Source: CAXRGH01 sp964230195
GTDB lineage: Bacteria > Pseudomonadota > Gammaproteobacteria > Enterobacterales > Alteromonadaceae
Reading direction: 5' to 3'
Assembly (NCBI GenBank): GCA_964230195.1
Contig: CAXRGH010000265.1
Span: 1 to 15,800 of the forward strand
DNA: 15,800 nt
Notes under the pieces: generated by a model
Told to the model about the DNA's origin: nothing
Database searches by the model: none
Seen by the model: the letters and a program-made list of their open reading frames with translations, nothing else
Program-made: the position numbers and the translations under genes
In this document: in pieces, positions 8,206-14,584 of the stretch
How the letters are laid out: each line of letters opens with the position of its first letter
Position numbering within the stretch: position 1 is the first letter of the stretch

Positions 8206-8988
8206 TTATGCCTCATGTCCTGATAAAATTTGTGTGCCAAATGACACGCCATCCTCAACTTGTTTTAGCCGTTCTGCATCACGCCAACTACCAATAGTCA
8301 CGGGTTGTCCAATTTTGTTAGCTGCCGTGAAAGCCTCTTTTACTTTAACGACCATGCCACCTTGAATAATTTTTTGGTCAATCAAAGATTCAATTTGAGC
8401 TTCGTTCAATGTATTGATTAAACTCTTTTTGTCGTCCAAAACCCCTGGAACATCGGAGAGTAAAAAAAGCTGAGCGTTTAATAACTGACATATGGCGATT
8501 GCCGCTTGGTCAGCATTGACGTTGAGTAAATGCCCATCAAAATCTGCACCAATTGAATTGATCACTGGTAGCATATTGGAAGCAAAGAGTTTTTGCACTA
8601 ATTCGGGGTTTCGCGGATGTGCTTTACCTACTGCTCCATAACGATGATCAAACATCAAAGATTCGCACATGCCGCCGTCAAATAATGATAAACCCACTGG
8701 GTTTAAGCCTGCCGCGAGTGCCTGACTACATAGCTGTTTGCTTGCGATACCTGCCAAAGCACCCGCAATGAAGGGGAGTTGCTCGTCTGGTGTAATTCTT
8801 ATTCCATCCAATTTATCGCTGGAAAAGCCCAGTCGCTCCAAAAGATCTTGAGCAATATCACCGCCGCCATGCACTAAAACGACATCAACATGAGTCTTTA
8901 ATGCAACCAGTGTGTCGAATAGAGGAGCTGAATTCTCAGGCTCGGAAAGAATACTGCCCCCTACCTTAATTACCCATATTGGCCTCAT
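8206..8988 (-). CDS. argB: Acetylglutamate kinase
   Basis: ArgB phosphorylates N-acetylglutamate with ATP, the second step of arginine synthesis. The 260-residue protein has the amino-acid kinase fold: KVGGSILSE (8-16) with Lys8, the glycine-rich HGGG (40-43), NVNADQAA (156-163) with Asp160, LLSDVPGVLD (176-185) and GGMVVKVKEAF (210-220) with Lys215. The numbering runs two behind the E. coli enzyme at the last two sites. It begins directly at the first beta strand and lacks the extra N-terminal helix that lets arginine-sensitive kinases form hexamers, so it is probably a dimer of the E. coli type and not feedback-inhibited (inference). Its ATG overlaps the argC stop by four bases, and argF starts one base after its own stop. 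Confidence 0.97.
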   Translation of the reverse strand: MRPIWVIKVGGSILSEPENSAPLFDTLVALKTHVDVVLVHGGGDIAQDLLERLGFSSDKLDGIRITPDEQLPFIAGALAGIASKQLCSQALAAGLNPVGLSLFDGGMCESLMFDHRYGAVGKAHPRNPELVQKLFASNMLPVINSIGADFDGHLLNVNADQAAIAICQLLNAQLFLLSDVPGVLDDKKSLINTLNEAQIESLIDQKIIQGGMVVKVKEAFTAANKIGQPVTIGSWRDAERLKQVEDGVSFGTQILSGHEA

Positions 8989-10010
8989 GCATCACCTCTC
9001 AATAAACCGCGATTTTTTGGTAATCCAAATCTTAAATTCGCGCATTGTAGTGCTTGGCTTGCTGCCCCCTTCATTAAATTGTCAATTGCACTGACCACAA
9101 TGACATAACCGGTTGCAACATCAACGTGCCAATACAAATCACAGAATCCTGTATTGATAACATCTTGCAATTTAGGGCTTTGCGCTTTCAAACGCACCAT
9201 AGGATTGTCTTGATAGGCAGACGCGAACGCAGCATCAACCTCAGCTAAAGTCACTCCGGACTTCAGCTTTGCTGTACAAGTTGCCAAGATGCCACGTTTA
9301 AAGTTGCCTAAATGAGGGGTAAAGATAACTGACTGTCCAAGGTATTCGCTGATTTCGGGTTGGTGCCTATGAATGCCTATGTTGTAGGCCTGCAAACTGA
9401 CTTCACAAACGCTAGTCACCAAATTTGCTTTGCGGCCAGCACCACTGACACCTGAGGTTGCATTAATAATTGGCGGAATGCTTGGTTCTAGAAGTTCACT
9501 CTCACCCAGTGGCTTTAATGCTGTGAGACTTGCTGTAGGATAACAGCCAGGTACCGAAATCACATTTGAGCGTATGATTTTGTCAGTATGCCAATCGGCC
9601 AACCCGTAAATAGTTTCCGCCAGGATTTCAGGATGAGAATGCTCAAACCCATAATATTGCGGATAAACTGCGGGGTTTTGAAATCGGTAAGCCCCTGACA
9701 GGTCAAGAATGATGGCTTTTTGATTGGCAATCAGTGGCACCCAACGATGCGATGCCTCGTGAGGGGTTGCAAGGAATATAAGGTCAACTTCATTTGCAAC
9801 TGCATGTAACGCACTCTCATTAATAGGCTTTAATGGTAAATCGACGATTCCAGCCAATTCACCATGCAATTCGCTCATGGCTTTATTCGCATCTGCACTG
9901 GATTCAGACACAAACAAAGTATGTAATTCAAAATGACTATGCTGCAGAATCAGTTTCGCCAATTCCGCCCCGACATATCCACTTGCACCAATGATACTCG
10001 CTTTATACAT
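8985..10010 (-). CDS. argC: N-acetyl-gamma-glutamyl-phosphate reductase
   Basis: ArgC reduces N-acetylglutamyl phosphate to the semialdehyde with NADPH, step three of the pathway. The Rossmann motif GASGYVGAEL is at the N-terminus, and the active-site cysteine is Cys156 in VPGCYPTA. ATSGVSGAGRKA and HRHQPEI with its active-site histidine, TPHLGNFKRGIL and the DNLMKGAA segment follow in the E. coli order. I start at the ATG at 10010 (341 residues), because GGGA lies six bases upstream and E. coli ArgC aligns from there. An upstream in-frame ATG at 10022 would add four residues and has no good ribosome site. It is the first gene of the arginine operon and ends in a four-base overlap with argB. 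An ArgR operator covers its likely promoter. Confidence 0.97.
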   Translation of the reverse strand: MYKASIIGASGYVGAELAKLILQHSHFELHTLFVSESSADANKAMSELHGELAGIVDLPLKPINESALHAVANEVDLIFLATPHEASHRWVPLIANQKAIILDLSGAYRFQNPAVYPQYYGFEHSHPEILAETIYGLADWHTDKIIRSNVISVPGCYPTASLTALKPLGESELLEPSIPPIINATSGVSGAGRKANLVTSVCEVSLQAYNIGIHRHQPEISEYLGQSVIFTPHLGNFKRGILATCTAKLKSGVTLAEVDAAFASAYQDNPMVRLKAQSPKLQDVINTGFCDLYWHVDVATGYVIVVSAIDNLMKGAASQALQCANLRFGLPKNRGLLRGDA

Positions 10011-10161
10011 TTCAGTTCCCATCTAAATGACCGTTTATTCATTATTTAAAGCTAACAAGAATAAATAAAACTTATGAAAAGAAAATGACACGTAGGTCTT
10101 ATTTTCCCATAAACTTGTGAGCTAATCTTGGCTGAATTAAACCATGTAAGGAGCAATATTT

Positions 10162-10200
10162 AAAGTATAGATATTCATTATTTGTGAATATTTATACAAA
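10162..10200 (-). promoter_or_regulatory. Tandem ARG boxes (ArgR operator) of the arg operon
   Basis: The 18-base segment 10183-10200 fits the ARG-box consensus (TNTGAATWWWWATTCANW) at all fixed positions but one. A second box at 10162-10179 keeps a perfect right half ending ATATTCATT but a degenerate left half. The two are separated by three bases, the spacing typical of E. coli ArgR operators, where one hexamer binds a pair. Together they contain a 13-base inverted repeat (10165-10177 against 10185-10197) with one mismatch. A third half-site, GATGAAT, starts at 10202. Box 10183-10200 covers the predicted -10, so arginine-dependent repression is expected. Confidence 0.85.
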
Positions 10201-10219
10201 TGATGAATTTTAATGTCTT
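10191..10219 (-). promoter_or_regulatory. Predicted sigma-70 promoter of argCBFGH(A)
   Basis: Reading the minus strand, AAGACA (10219-10214; four of six to the -35 consensus) is followed after exactly 17 bases by TATAAA (10196-10191; five of six to the -10 consensus). Transcription would start near 10184. The -10 lies inside an ARG box, which supports the assignment. Other AT-rich hexamers nearby, such as TATACT at 10169-10164, lack a well-spaced -35. Confidence 0.65.
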
Positions 10220-10384
10220 TTTTTAACAGCCTCTCTTTTAGTTGCTTTGAAGATTAACAAAATGAATGCCTTATTTTAACGAATTAGCAACATGACGGGG
10301 ATTTTAGAACCAGGGACAACCACTTATGTTACACTGAGAAAACGTTAGCCAGCCTGTTATTAATGATTACTGAGGTAATATTTT

Positions 10385-10939
10385 ATGCAAACACAGAATT
10401 CCATCATCAAAGCCATTAAAGGATGGATTGAAAGTGTTGTTATTGGTGAAAATTTCTGCCCTTTCGCGCGGCAACCTTTTGTCGATGATGCGATACAATA
10501 CCACGTGTGTGAGTCAGGCGAGATGACCGACGTAGTTGAATCAATTATTGGTGCTTGTCGCTCACTTGATACTAATCAACAAATTCAAACCAGCTTGGTC
10601 ATTGTTGCTAACGGCCTCGATGCATTTGATGACTATTTGGATTGCCTAGATTTAGCACAAGCAATGCTCTCTCACACCCATTACGAAGGCGTTTATCAGC
10701 TGGCCAGTTTTCACCCCAAATACGTCTTTGATGGCACTGAACCAAACGCCCCAGAAAACTACACTAACCGCTCACCCTATCCCTGTTTTCATATTTTGAG
10801 GGAAGATCAGCTAGCAGAACAAATTGCACTATTCCCCAATGTGGAACGCATTCCCGAACGCAATATTGAGCGTGCGATCACTCGCGGCGCGGACTACTTC
10901 AAAAATAAGCTCAAAAGATCACGCGATGAAAAGTCATAG
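10385..10939 (+). CDS. DUF1415 family protein, function unknown
   Basis: The 184-residue protein has the landmarks of the DUF1415 family, found in many proteobacteria but not in E. coli: an N-terminal GENFCPFAR motif with Cys25, ASFHPKYVFDG (107-117) with His110, and NYTNRSPYPCFHILRE (125-140), the most characteristic block. No signal peptide or membrane segment is visible, so it is probably cytoplasmic. The invariant-looking cysteine, histidine and arginine suggest an enzyme or ligand-binding protein, but no reaction is known to me. The start is supported by GAGGT eight bases upstream. It is divergent from argC and ends 115 bases before cpxR, with no clear terminator between. Its position next to argC does not prove a role in arginine metabolism. 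Confidence 0.9.
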   Translation: MQTQNSIIKAIKGWIESVVIGENFCPFARQPFVDDAIQYHVCESGEMTDVVESIIGACRSLDTNQQIQTSLVIVANGLDAFDDYLDCLDLAQAMLSHTHYEGVYQLASFHPKYVFDGTEPNAPENYTNRSPYPCFHILREDQLAEQIALFPNVERIPERNIERAITRGADYFKNKLKRSRDEKS

Positions 10940-10979
10940 GACACAGGTACATAATCCGCCAAAATAATGCAAACGATCT

Positions 10980-10995
10980 GTAAATTTTCTGTAAA
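10980..10995 (+). promoter_or_regulatory. CpxR-box-like direct repeat before cpxR
   Basis: GTAAA at 10980-10984 is repeated at 10991-10995, six bases apart; the flanking T and the A-rich context repeat too (an 11-base period). CpxR recognises GTAAA direct repeats, most often with five bases between. The repeat ends 59 bases before the cpxR ATG and abuts a plausible -10 (TATGCT, 11013-11018) placed 17 bases downstream, so it could replace a weak -35. This is the expected layout for CpxR autoactivation. Confidence 0.7.
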
Positions 10996-11054
10996 ATTGG
11001 TGACACAAGCGTTATGCTTTTCCCAAAATAAGTCCAAGTTTGTAAGGATATCTG

Positions 11055-11747
11055 ATGTCAAACAAAAAGTTACTACTCATAGAAGATGACATTTCACTCG
11101 CCGAACTACTGATTGAATATCTTAGTCCAGAAGGCTACGACATCACTCACGCAAAAAATGGTGAGGAAGGCCTTCTTATTGCCCTTCAAAGGCAAGATAT
11201 CGATGTAATATTGTTGGACGTAATGCTTCCTAAAATGGATGGCTTTGAAGTACTCAACCGACTACGTAAAACCCACTTCACACCGGTATTAATGTTAACA
11301 GCGAAAGGCGACGATTTTGATCGTATCTATGGTCTTGAAGCCGGAGCCGATGATTATCTACCAAAACCATTTAACCACAGAGAGCTGTCAGCGCGAATTA
11401 AAGCCATTATTCGTCGTACGCAAACCATTCAAAACGAATCGGCACCAAAAGTACTCAGCATTGATGAAATAGAATTGACTCCGAGTTCACGCACCGTCTT
11501 CTGTAACGGTAACGAGCTTGTGTTGACGGGAACAGAATTCAGTATCCTTCACCTACTGTTGCTGAACGTTGGTGAACTAGTCAGCAAAACGGATATCAGT
11601 GAAAAGATTTTAGGTAGAAAACTTGAACCTTATGACAGAAGCATTGATATGCATGTGAGTAATTTACGCAAAAAAATTGCGAAAGAGAGCGATCAAGAAA
11701 AGATTAAAACAGTGCGCGGTATTGGCTACATGTTCATGGCGTCATGA
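11055..11747 (+). CDS. cpxR: Envelope-stress response regulator CpxR (OmpR family)
   Basis: CpxR is the cytoplasmic transcription factor of the Cpx pathway; CpxA phosphorylates it when proteins misfold at the inner membrane or in the periplasm. The 230-residue protein has a receiver domain (about 1-120) with the acidic pair Asp11-Asp12, phosphoacceptor Asp55 in LLDVMLPKMDG, Thr82 and Lys104. An OmpR-type winged-helix domain (about 135-228) follows, with TGTEFSILHLLL and the recognition region near SIDMHVSNLRKKI. The sequence resembles E. coli CpxR more than PhoB or OmpR. AAGGA at 11044-11048 supports the start. Its stop overlaps the cpxA start by four bases, and a GTAAA repeat upstream suggests autoregulation. 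Confidence 0.94.
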   Translation: MSNKKLLLIEDDISLAELLIEYLSPEGYDITHAKNGEEGLLIALQRQDIDVILLDVMLPKMDGFEVLNRLRKTHFTPVLMLTAKGDDFDRIYGLEAGADDYLPKPFNHRELSARIKAIIRRTQTIQNESAPKVLSIDEIELTPSSRTVFCNGNELVLTGTEFSILHLLLLNVGELVSKTDISEKILGRKLEPYDRSIDMHVSNLRKKIAKESDQEKIKTVRGIGYMFMAS

Positions 11748-13132
11748 GAGGATTAGAGCAACTTAACCCGTTTAATCATCTCTTTGGCCGAATCTTTATT
11801 GGTTTTTGGCTTCTCATTCTTATGCTATTTGGTGCGGCCGCTTGGGTGTTTCTTCATTTCGACGATGACGGCGACCGCAAACCAGCTAACCTCAAACAAG
11901 TTGAAAAAGTAGTTATTTTAGGAAAAGAACTGCAAAACGCGATTGATAGTGGACGATTCAACTCATTGAAAGGTGCTGTTTCGTCAACCGCAAAAGCGAC
12001 ACGAAACAACCTTGTTGTTGTCAATCTATTAAACGAAAACGTCATTTACAGCATGCGTGAGCGTGAGCAACCCGCGCCTCAACACATTATTGATCTTTCT
12101 GTCTCTTCCACCATGCAAGCCATGATACTTCGGCCATACAGTTTCATTGGTCCGGGAAAAGTCATATACAACGAACAGCCTTACGCCGTATTTATTGGCC
12201 GCAAAACAGCCCCCAGTTGGTTTAAAAAAACCATAGATGACTACCCGATTGTCATTCTTCTACTGCCCATTTTTATTAGTTCTATTCTATGTATGGTACT
12301 AGCATGGTCACTGTCAAGACCACTTCGTGATCTCCGTTATGCGGTGAGAGATATGCGAAAAGGTAACTTATCTGCCAGCGTTAATGTTGCCGAAGGTTTG
12401 AATGATGAGATCAGTCATTTAGGTCGCGATTTTAACCGTATGTCCGAACAAATATCCGGCGTACTCGCAGGGCAAAGACGTCTGTTAGCTGATATTTCAC
12501 ACGAACTACGCACGCCACTTGCTCGACTCAACCTCGTCATTGGCATCGCGGGTCAAAACAACGAAATCCCTGATTCTCAATTACAACGAATTGAGAAAGA
12601 AGCCAAGTTAATAGACGATATGGTTGGCCAGATACTGCAACTTTCTCGACTGAGTTCTGACACACTTCCTGTTAACAAGACTGAAAACGAGATTGCTCAA
12701 CTCATGCGAACCATTATTGCTGATGCTGATTATGAAGCCAACGCCCTTTCAAAATCTCTAAATACTTCGATTGAGGGAGAGCGTGAACTCACACTTGATA
12801 TCAAATTAATGACAAGTGCTATTGAAAATATTGTCCGTAATGGCATCAAATATTCCAAACAAACAGTGACGGTTGCCCTTGATACCAGTGATCCTCAATG
12901 GACTATCATTACCATTGAAGATGACGGTAATGGATTACCAGAAGAAGAATTGGAAACCATATTTGATCCCTTTTTCCGTGCAAATGAGGAACACAATAGA
13001 AGTATTGAAGGCTTTGGCCTCGGGTTGGCTATTGCATATCGCGCTATCAAATTGCATAGTGGTGACTTAACGGTTGAAAATATTGCATCCGGCGGTCTCC
13101 GATTTACCATAAAATTACCTGCGAACGAGTAG
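11744..13132 (+). CDS. cpxA: Envelope-stress sensor histidine kinase CpxA
   Basis: CpxA is the inner-membrane sensor that phosphorylates and dephosphorylates CpxR. The protein has 462 residues, close to E. coli CpxA (457). Membrane helices lie at about 16-37 and 168-190, enclosing a periplasmic sensor domain of about 130 residues. A HAMP segment follows (about 190-243). The phosphoacceptor is His253 in ADISHELRTPLARL, an arrangement typical of CpxA. The ATPase domain shows the N box ENIVRNGIKYS (361-371), G1 box DDGNG (393-397) and G2 box GFGLGLA (423-429). The periplasmic domain is the least conserved part and I cannot tell which inducer it senses. It starts inside the cpxR stop (ATGA). No cpxP gene is adjacent on either side. 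Confidence 0.93.
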   Translation: MRGLEQLNPFNHLFGRIFIGFWLLILMLFGAAAWVFLHFDDDGDRKPANLKQVEKVVILGKELQNAIDSGRFNSLKGAVSSTAKATRNNLVVVNLLNENVIYSMREREQPAPQHIIDLSVSSTMQAMILRPYSFIGPGKVIYNEQPYAVFIGRKTAPSWFKKTIDDYPIVILLLPIFISSILCMVLAWSLSRPLRDLRYAVRDMRKGNLSASVNVAEGLNDEISHLGRDFNRMSEQISGVLAGQRRLLADISHELRTPLARLNLVIGIAGQNNEIPDSQLQRIEKEAKLIDDMVGQILQLSRLSSDTLPVNKTENEIAQLMRTIIADADYEANALSKSLNTSIEGERELTLDIKLMTSAIENIVRNGIKYSKQTVTVALDTSDPQWTIITIEDDGNGLPEEELETIFDPFFRANEEHNRSIEGFGLGLAIAYRAIKLHSGDLTVENIASGGLRFTIKLPANE

Positions 13133-13161
13133 CTGCCGACGCCAACAAGGTGTTAAAAAAA

Positions 13162-14106
13162 ATGACCAAAGAGACACAATGTCTGCTTGATAATGCTGAA
13201 GTGTTTTGGGAAACAAACGCTACCATTCACCATTTTATGGGCAAGGGAAACGTCAAGATCGCTTATGCTGTCATATCACATCCGGCGCCACGGGCCACAA
13301 TTACTCTCATTAATGGGCGAATAGAAACGTTTCTTAAGTACAAAGAAGTGGTCTTTGAATTACACCAAGCGGGCTATTCTGTGATCACACTTGACCACAG
13401 AGGTCAGGGGCTTTCAGGTCGAATGTGTGACAATCAACACAAAGGTTACGTTGCCAGTTTTAATGAATATGTGGATGATATTCATCAATTAATCAGTCAG
13501 GAATGCAATGGCGCTATCTCCTCGCCTCACTACTTAGTCTGTCACTCAATGGGTAGTGCTATTGGAGCCTTGTATCAGCTGAAACATCCTGAAACGTATC
13601 AAAAAATCGCCTTTTGCTCTCCAATGTTTGGGATTTCAACGGCAATGAACAAAGGCTTTGCTTACTGGTTAGTGGGCCAGCTACATGGATTAAATCGACG
13701 CATTGGAAAACAACCGTGGTATTTTTTTGGTCAAGGAAACTACTTACCAGTCCCGTTTTCGTTGAATCAATTGACCCACAGTAAGACACGATACCATTGG
13801 TTCAAACAATTTTATCAAGCCTCGCCGTCACTGCAACTTGGGGGTGTCACCGTTCCTTGGTTAGCTGCAGCCATTGAGGCGATGACAACAATCCATAATG
13901 AGGCAAAGGCTATCACTGTCCCAACCTTGGTATTACAGGCAGAAAAAGATTTAATTGTAGATAACCAAGAGCAGGATATAATCTGCCGCATGATGCCCAA
14001 TAATCAAAAATGGGTAGCCTCGGGGGCTCGTCATGAAATTTTGATGGAGAAAAAATCCATTAGAGATCCCGCGATGGCAACACTATTAGCGTTTTTACAG
14101 AAGTAA
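13162..14106 (+). CDS. pldB: PldB-like lysophospholipase L2, alpha/beta hydrolase
   Basis: PldB hydrolyses lysophospholipids at the inner membrane and so recycles or removes toxic lipid intermediates. The 314-residue protein follows E. coli PldB throughout: NGRIETFLKYKEVVFEL, LDHRGQGLSGR, the nucleophile elbow CHSMGS, FCSPMFGI, LPVPFSLNQLTHSKTRY and GARHEILMEK. The likely triad is Ser129, Asp263 and His291. The elbow lacks the first glycine of GxSxG, as it does in E. coli PldB (AHSMG). I start at the ATG at 13162, which has AAGG at 13147-13150; an in-frame GTG at 13150 would add four residues. No signal peptide is visible. It follows cpxA by 29 bases and precedes trmL by 8, so all may share a transcript. 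Substrate is inferred from homology only. Confidence 0.87.
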   Translation: MTKETQCLLDNAEVFWETNATIHHFMGKGNVKIAYAVISHPAPRATITLINGRIETFLKYKEVVFELHQAGYSVITLDHRGQGLSGRMCDNQHKGYVASFNEYVDDIHQLISQECNGAISSPHYLVCHSMGSAIGALYQLKHPETYQKIAFCSPMFGISTAMNKGFAYWLVGQLHGLNRRIGKQPWYFFGQGNYLPVPFSLNQLTHSKTRYHWFKQFYQASPSLQLGGVTVPWLAAAIEAMTTIHNEAKAITVPTLVLQAEKDLIVDNQEQDIICRMMPNNQKWVASGARHEILMEKKSIRDPAMATLLAFLQK

Positions 14107-14114
14107 CCATTTTT

Positions 14115-14579
14115 ATGTTAGATATTATTCTTTACCAACCAGAGATCCCACCCAATACAGGTAATATAATTCGCTTATGCGCCAACACTGGCTATCAATT
14201 ACATCTGATAGAGCCACTGGGCTTTGATTGGGACGACAAGAGGGTTCGCAGAGCTGGGTTGGATTACCATGAATTTGCTCATGTAAAGCGGCATAAAAGC
14301 TTTGATGCCTATTTAGAAAGTTGCCAACCAAAGCGGGTGTTTGCCTGTACTACTAAAGGTTCTGCTGGGCACGCAGATGTTAATTATCAAGTGGGCGATG
14401 CCTTGTTATTTGGGCCAGAAACACGAGGTCTACCCGATGAGATCATTTTTGGATTACCACCAGAACAACGAGTCCGTATCCCTATGGTACCCGATAGTCG
14501 TAGCATGAATTTGTCAAATGCCGTGTCAGTATTTGTTTATGAAAGCTGGCGACAGCTTGGCTTTAAAGGCGCCAAATAG
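14115..14579 (+). CDS. trmL: tRNA (cytidine/uridine-34 2'-O-)-methyltransferase TrmL
   Basis: TrmL uses S-adenosylmethionine to methylate the 2'-OH of the wobble nucleotide in two leucine tRNAs (CAA and UAA anticodons in E. coli). It is a small SPOUT-class protein with a trefoil knot. The 154 residues match E. coli TrmL (157) nearly end to end: PEIPPNTGNIIRLCANTG (9-26) including the conserved asparagine and arginine, DKRVRRAGLDYHE (41-53), the cofactor loop GPETRGLP (100-107) and the knot segment RIPMVPDSRSMNLSNAVSV (121-139). The ribosome site is poor and the gene begins 8 bases after the pldB stop, which points to translation coupled to the upstream gene. Its stop is five bases from the fpr stop on the other strand. 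Confidence 0.97.
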   Translation: MLDIILYQPEIPPNTGNIIRLCANTGYQLHLIEPLGFDWDDKRVRRAGLDYHEFAHVKRHKSFDAYLESCQPKRVFACTTKGSAGHADVNYQVGDALLFGPETRGLPDEIIFGLPPEQRVRIPMVPDSRSMNLSNAVSVFVYESWRQLGFKGAK

Positions 14580-14584
14580 TTCAC

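Larger units (their letters stand above)
10011..10384. other. Divergent intergenic region between argC and the DUF1415 gene
   Basis: These 374 bases are AT-rich and hold no gene I can support. The middle carries the argC promoter and ArgR operators (10162-10219). From the predicted argC transcript start near 10184 to the ATG at 10010 lies a leader of about 170 bases with only trivial ATG-stop pairs, no arginine-codon leader peptide and no strong hairpin. A weak further ARG-box-like element is at 10026-10043. On the plus-strand side, 10220-10384 must hold the promoter of the DUF1415 gene. I see no convincing -35/-10 pair there, only a good ribosome site (GAGGT, 10372-10376). Confidence 0.7.

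Noticed and set aside
8205..8258. N-terminal extension of ArgF (18 extra residues)
   Set aside because: It would overlap argB heavily; the ATG at 8204 has GAGG at the right distance and gives the normal family length.
10011..10022. Upstream ATG for argC at 10022
   Set aside because: It adds four non-conserved residues without a ribosome site, whereas the ATG at 10010 has GGGA six bases upstream and matches E. coli ArgC.
10011..10184. Attenuator leader peptide or riboswitch before argC
   Set aside because: There is no run of arginine codons after an ATG, no terminator/antiterminator pair and no known riboswitch core; ArgR boxes already explain control.
13150..13161. GTG start for the pldB-like gene
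   Set aside because: The GTG overlaps the likely Shine-Dalgarno sequence of the ATG at 13162 and adds only four residues.
14125..14331. 68-residue minus-strand frame within trmL
   Set aside because: It is antisense to the highly conserved TrmL N-terminus and has no support of its own.
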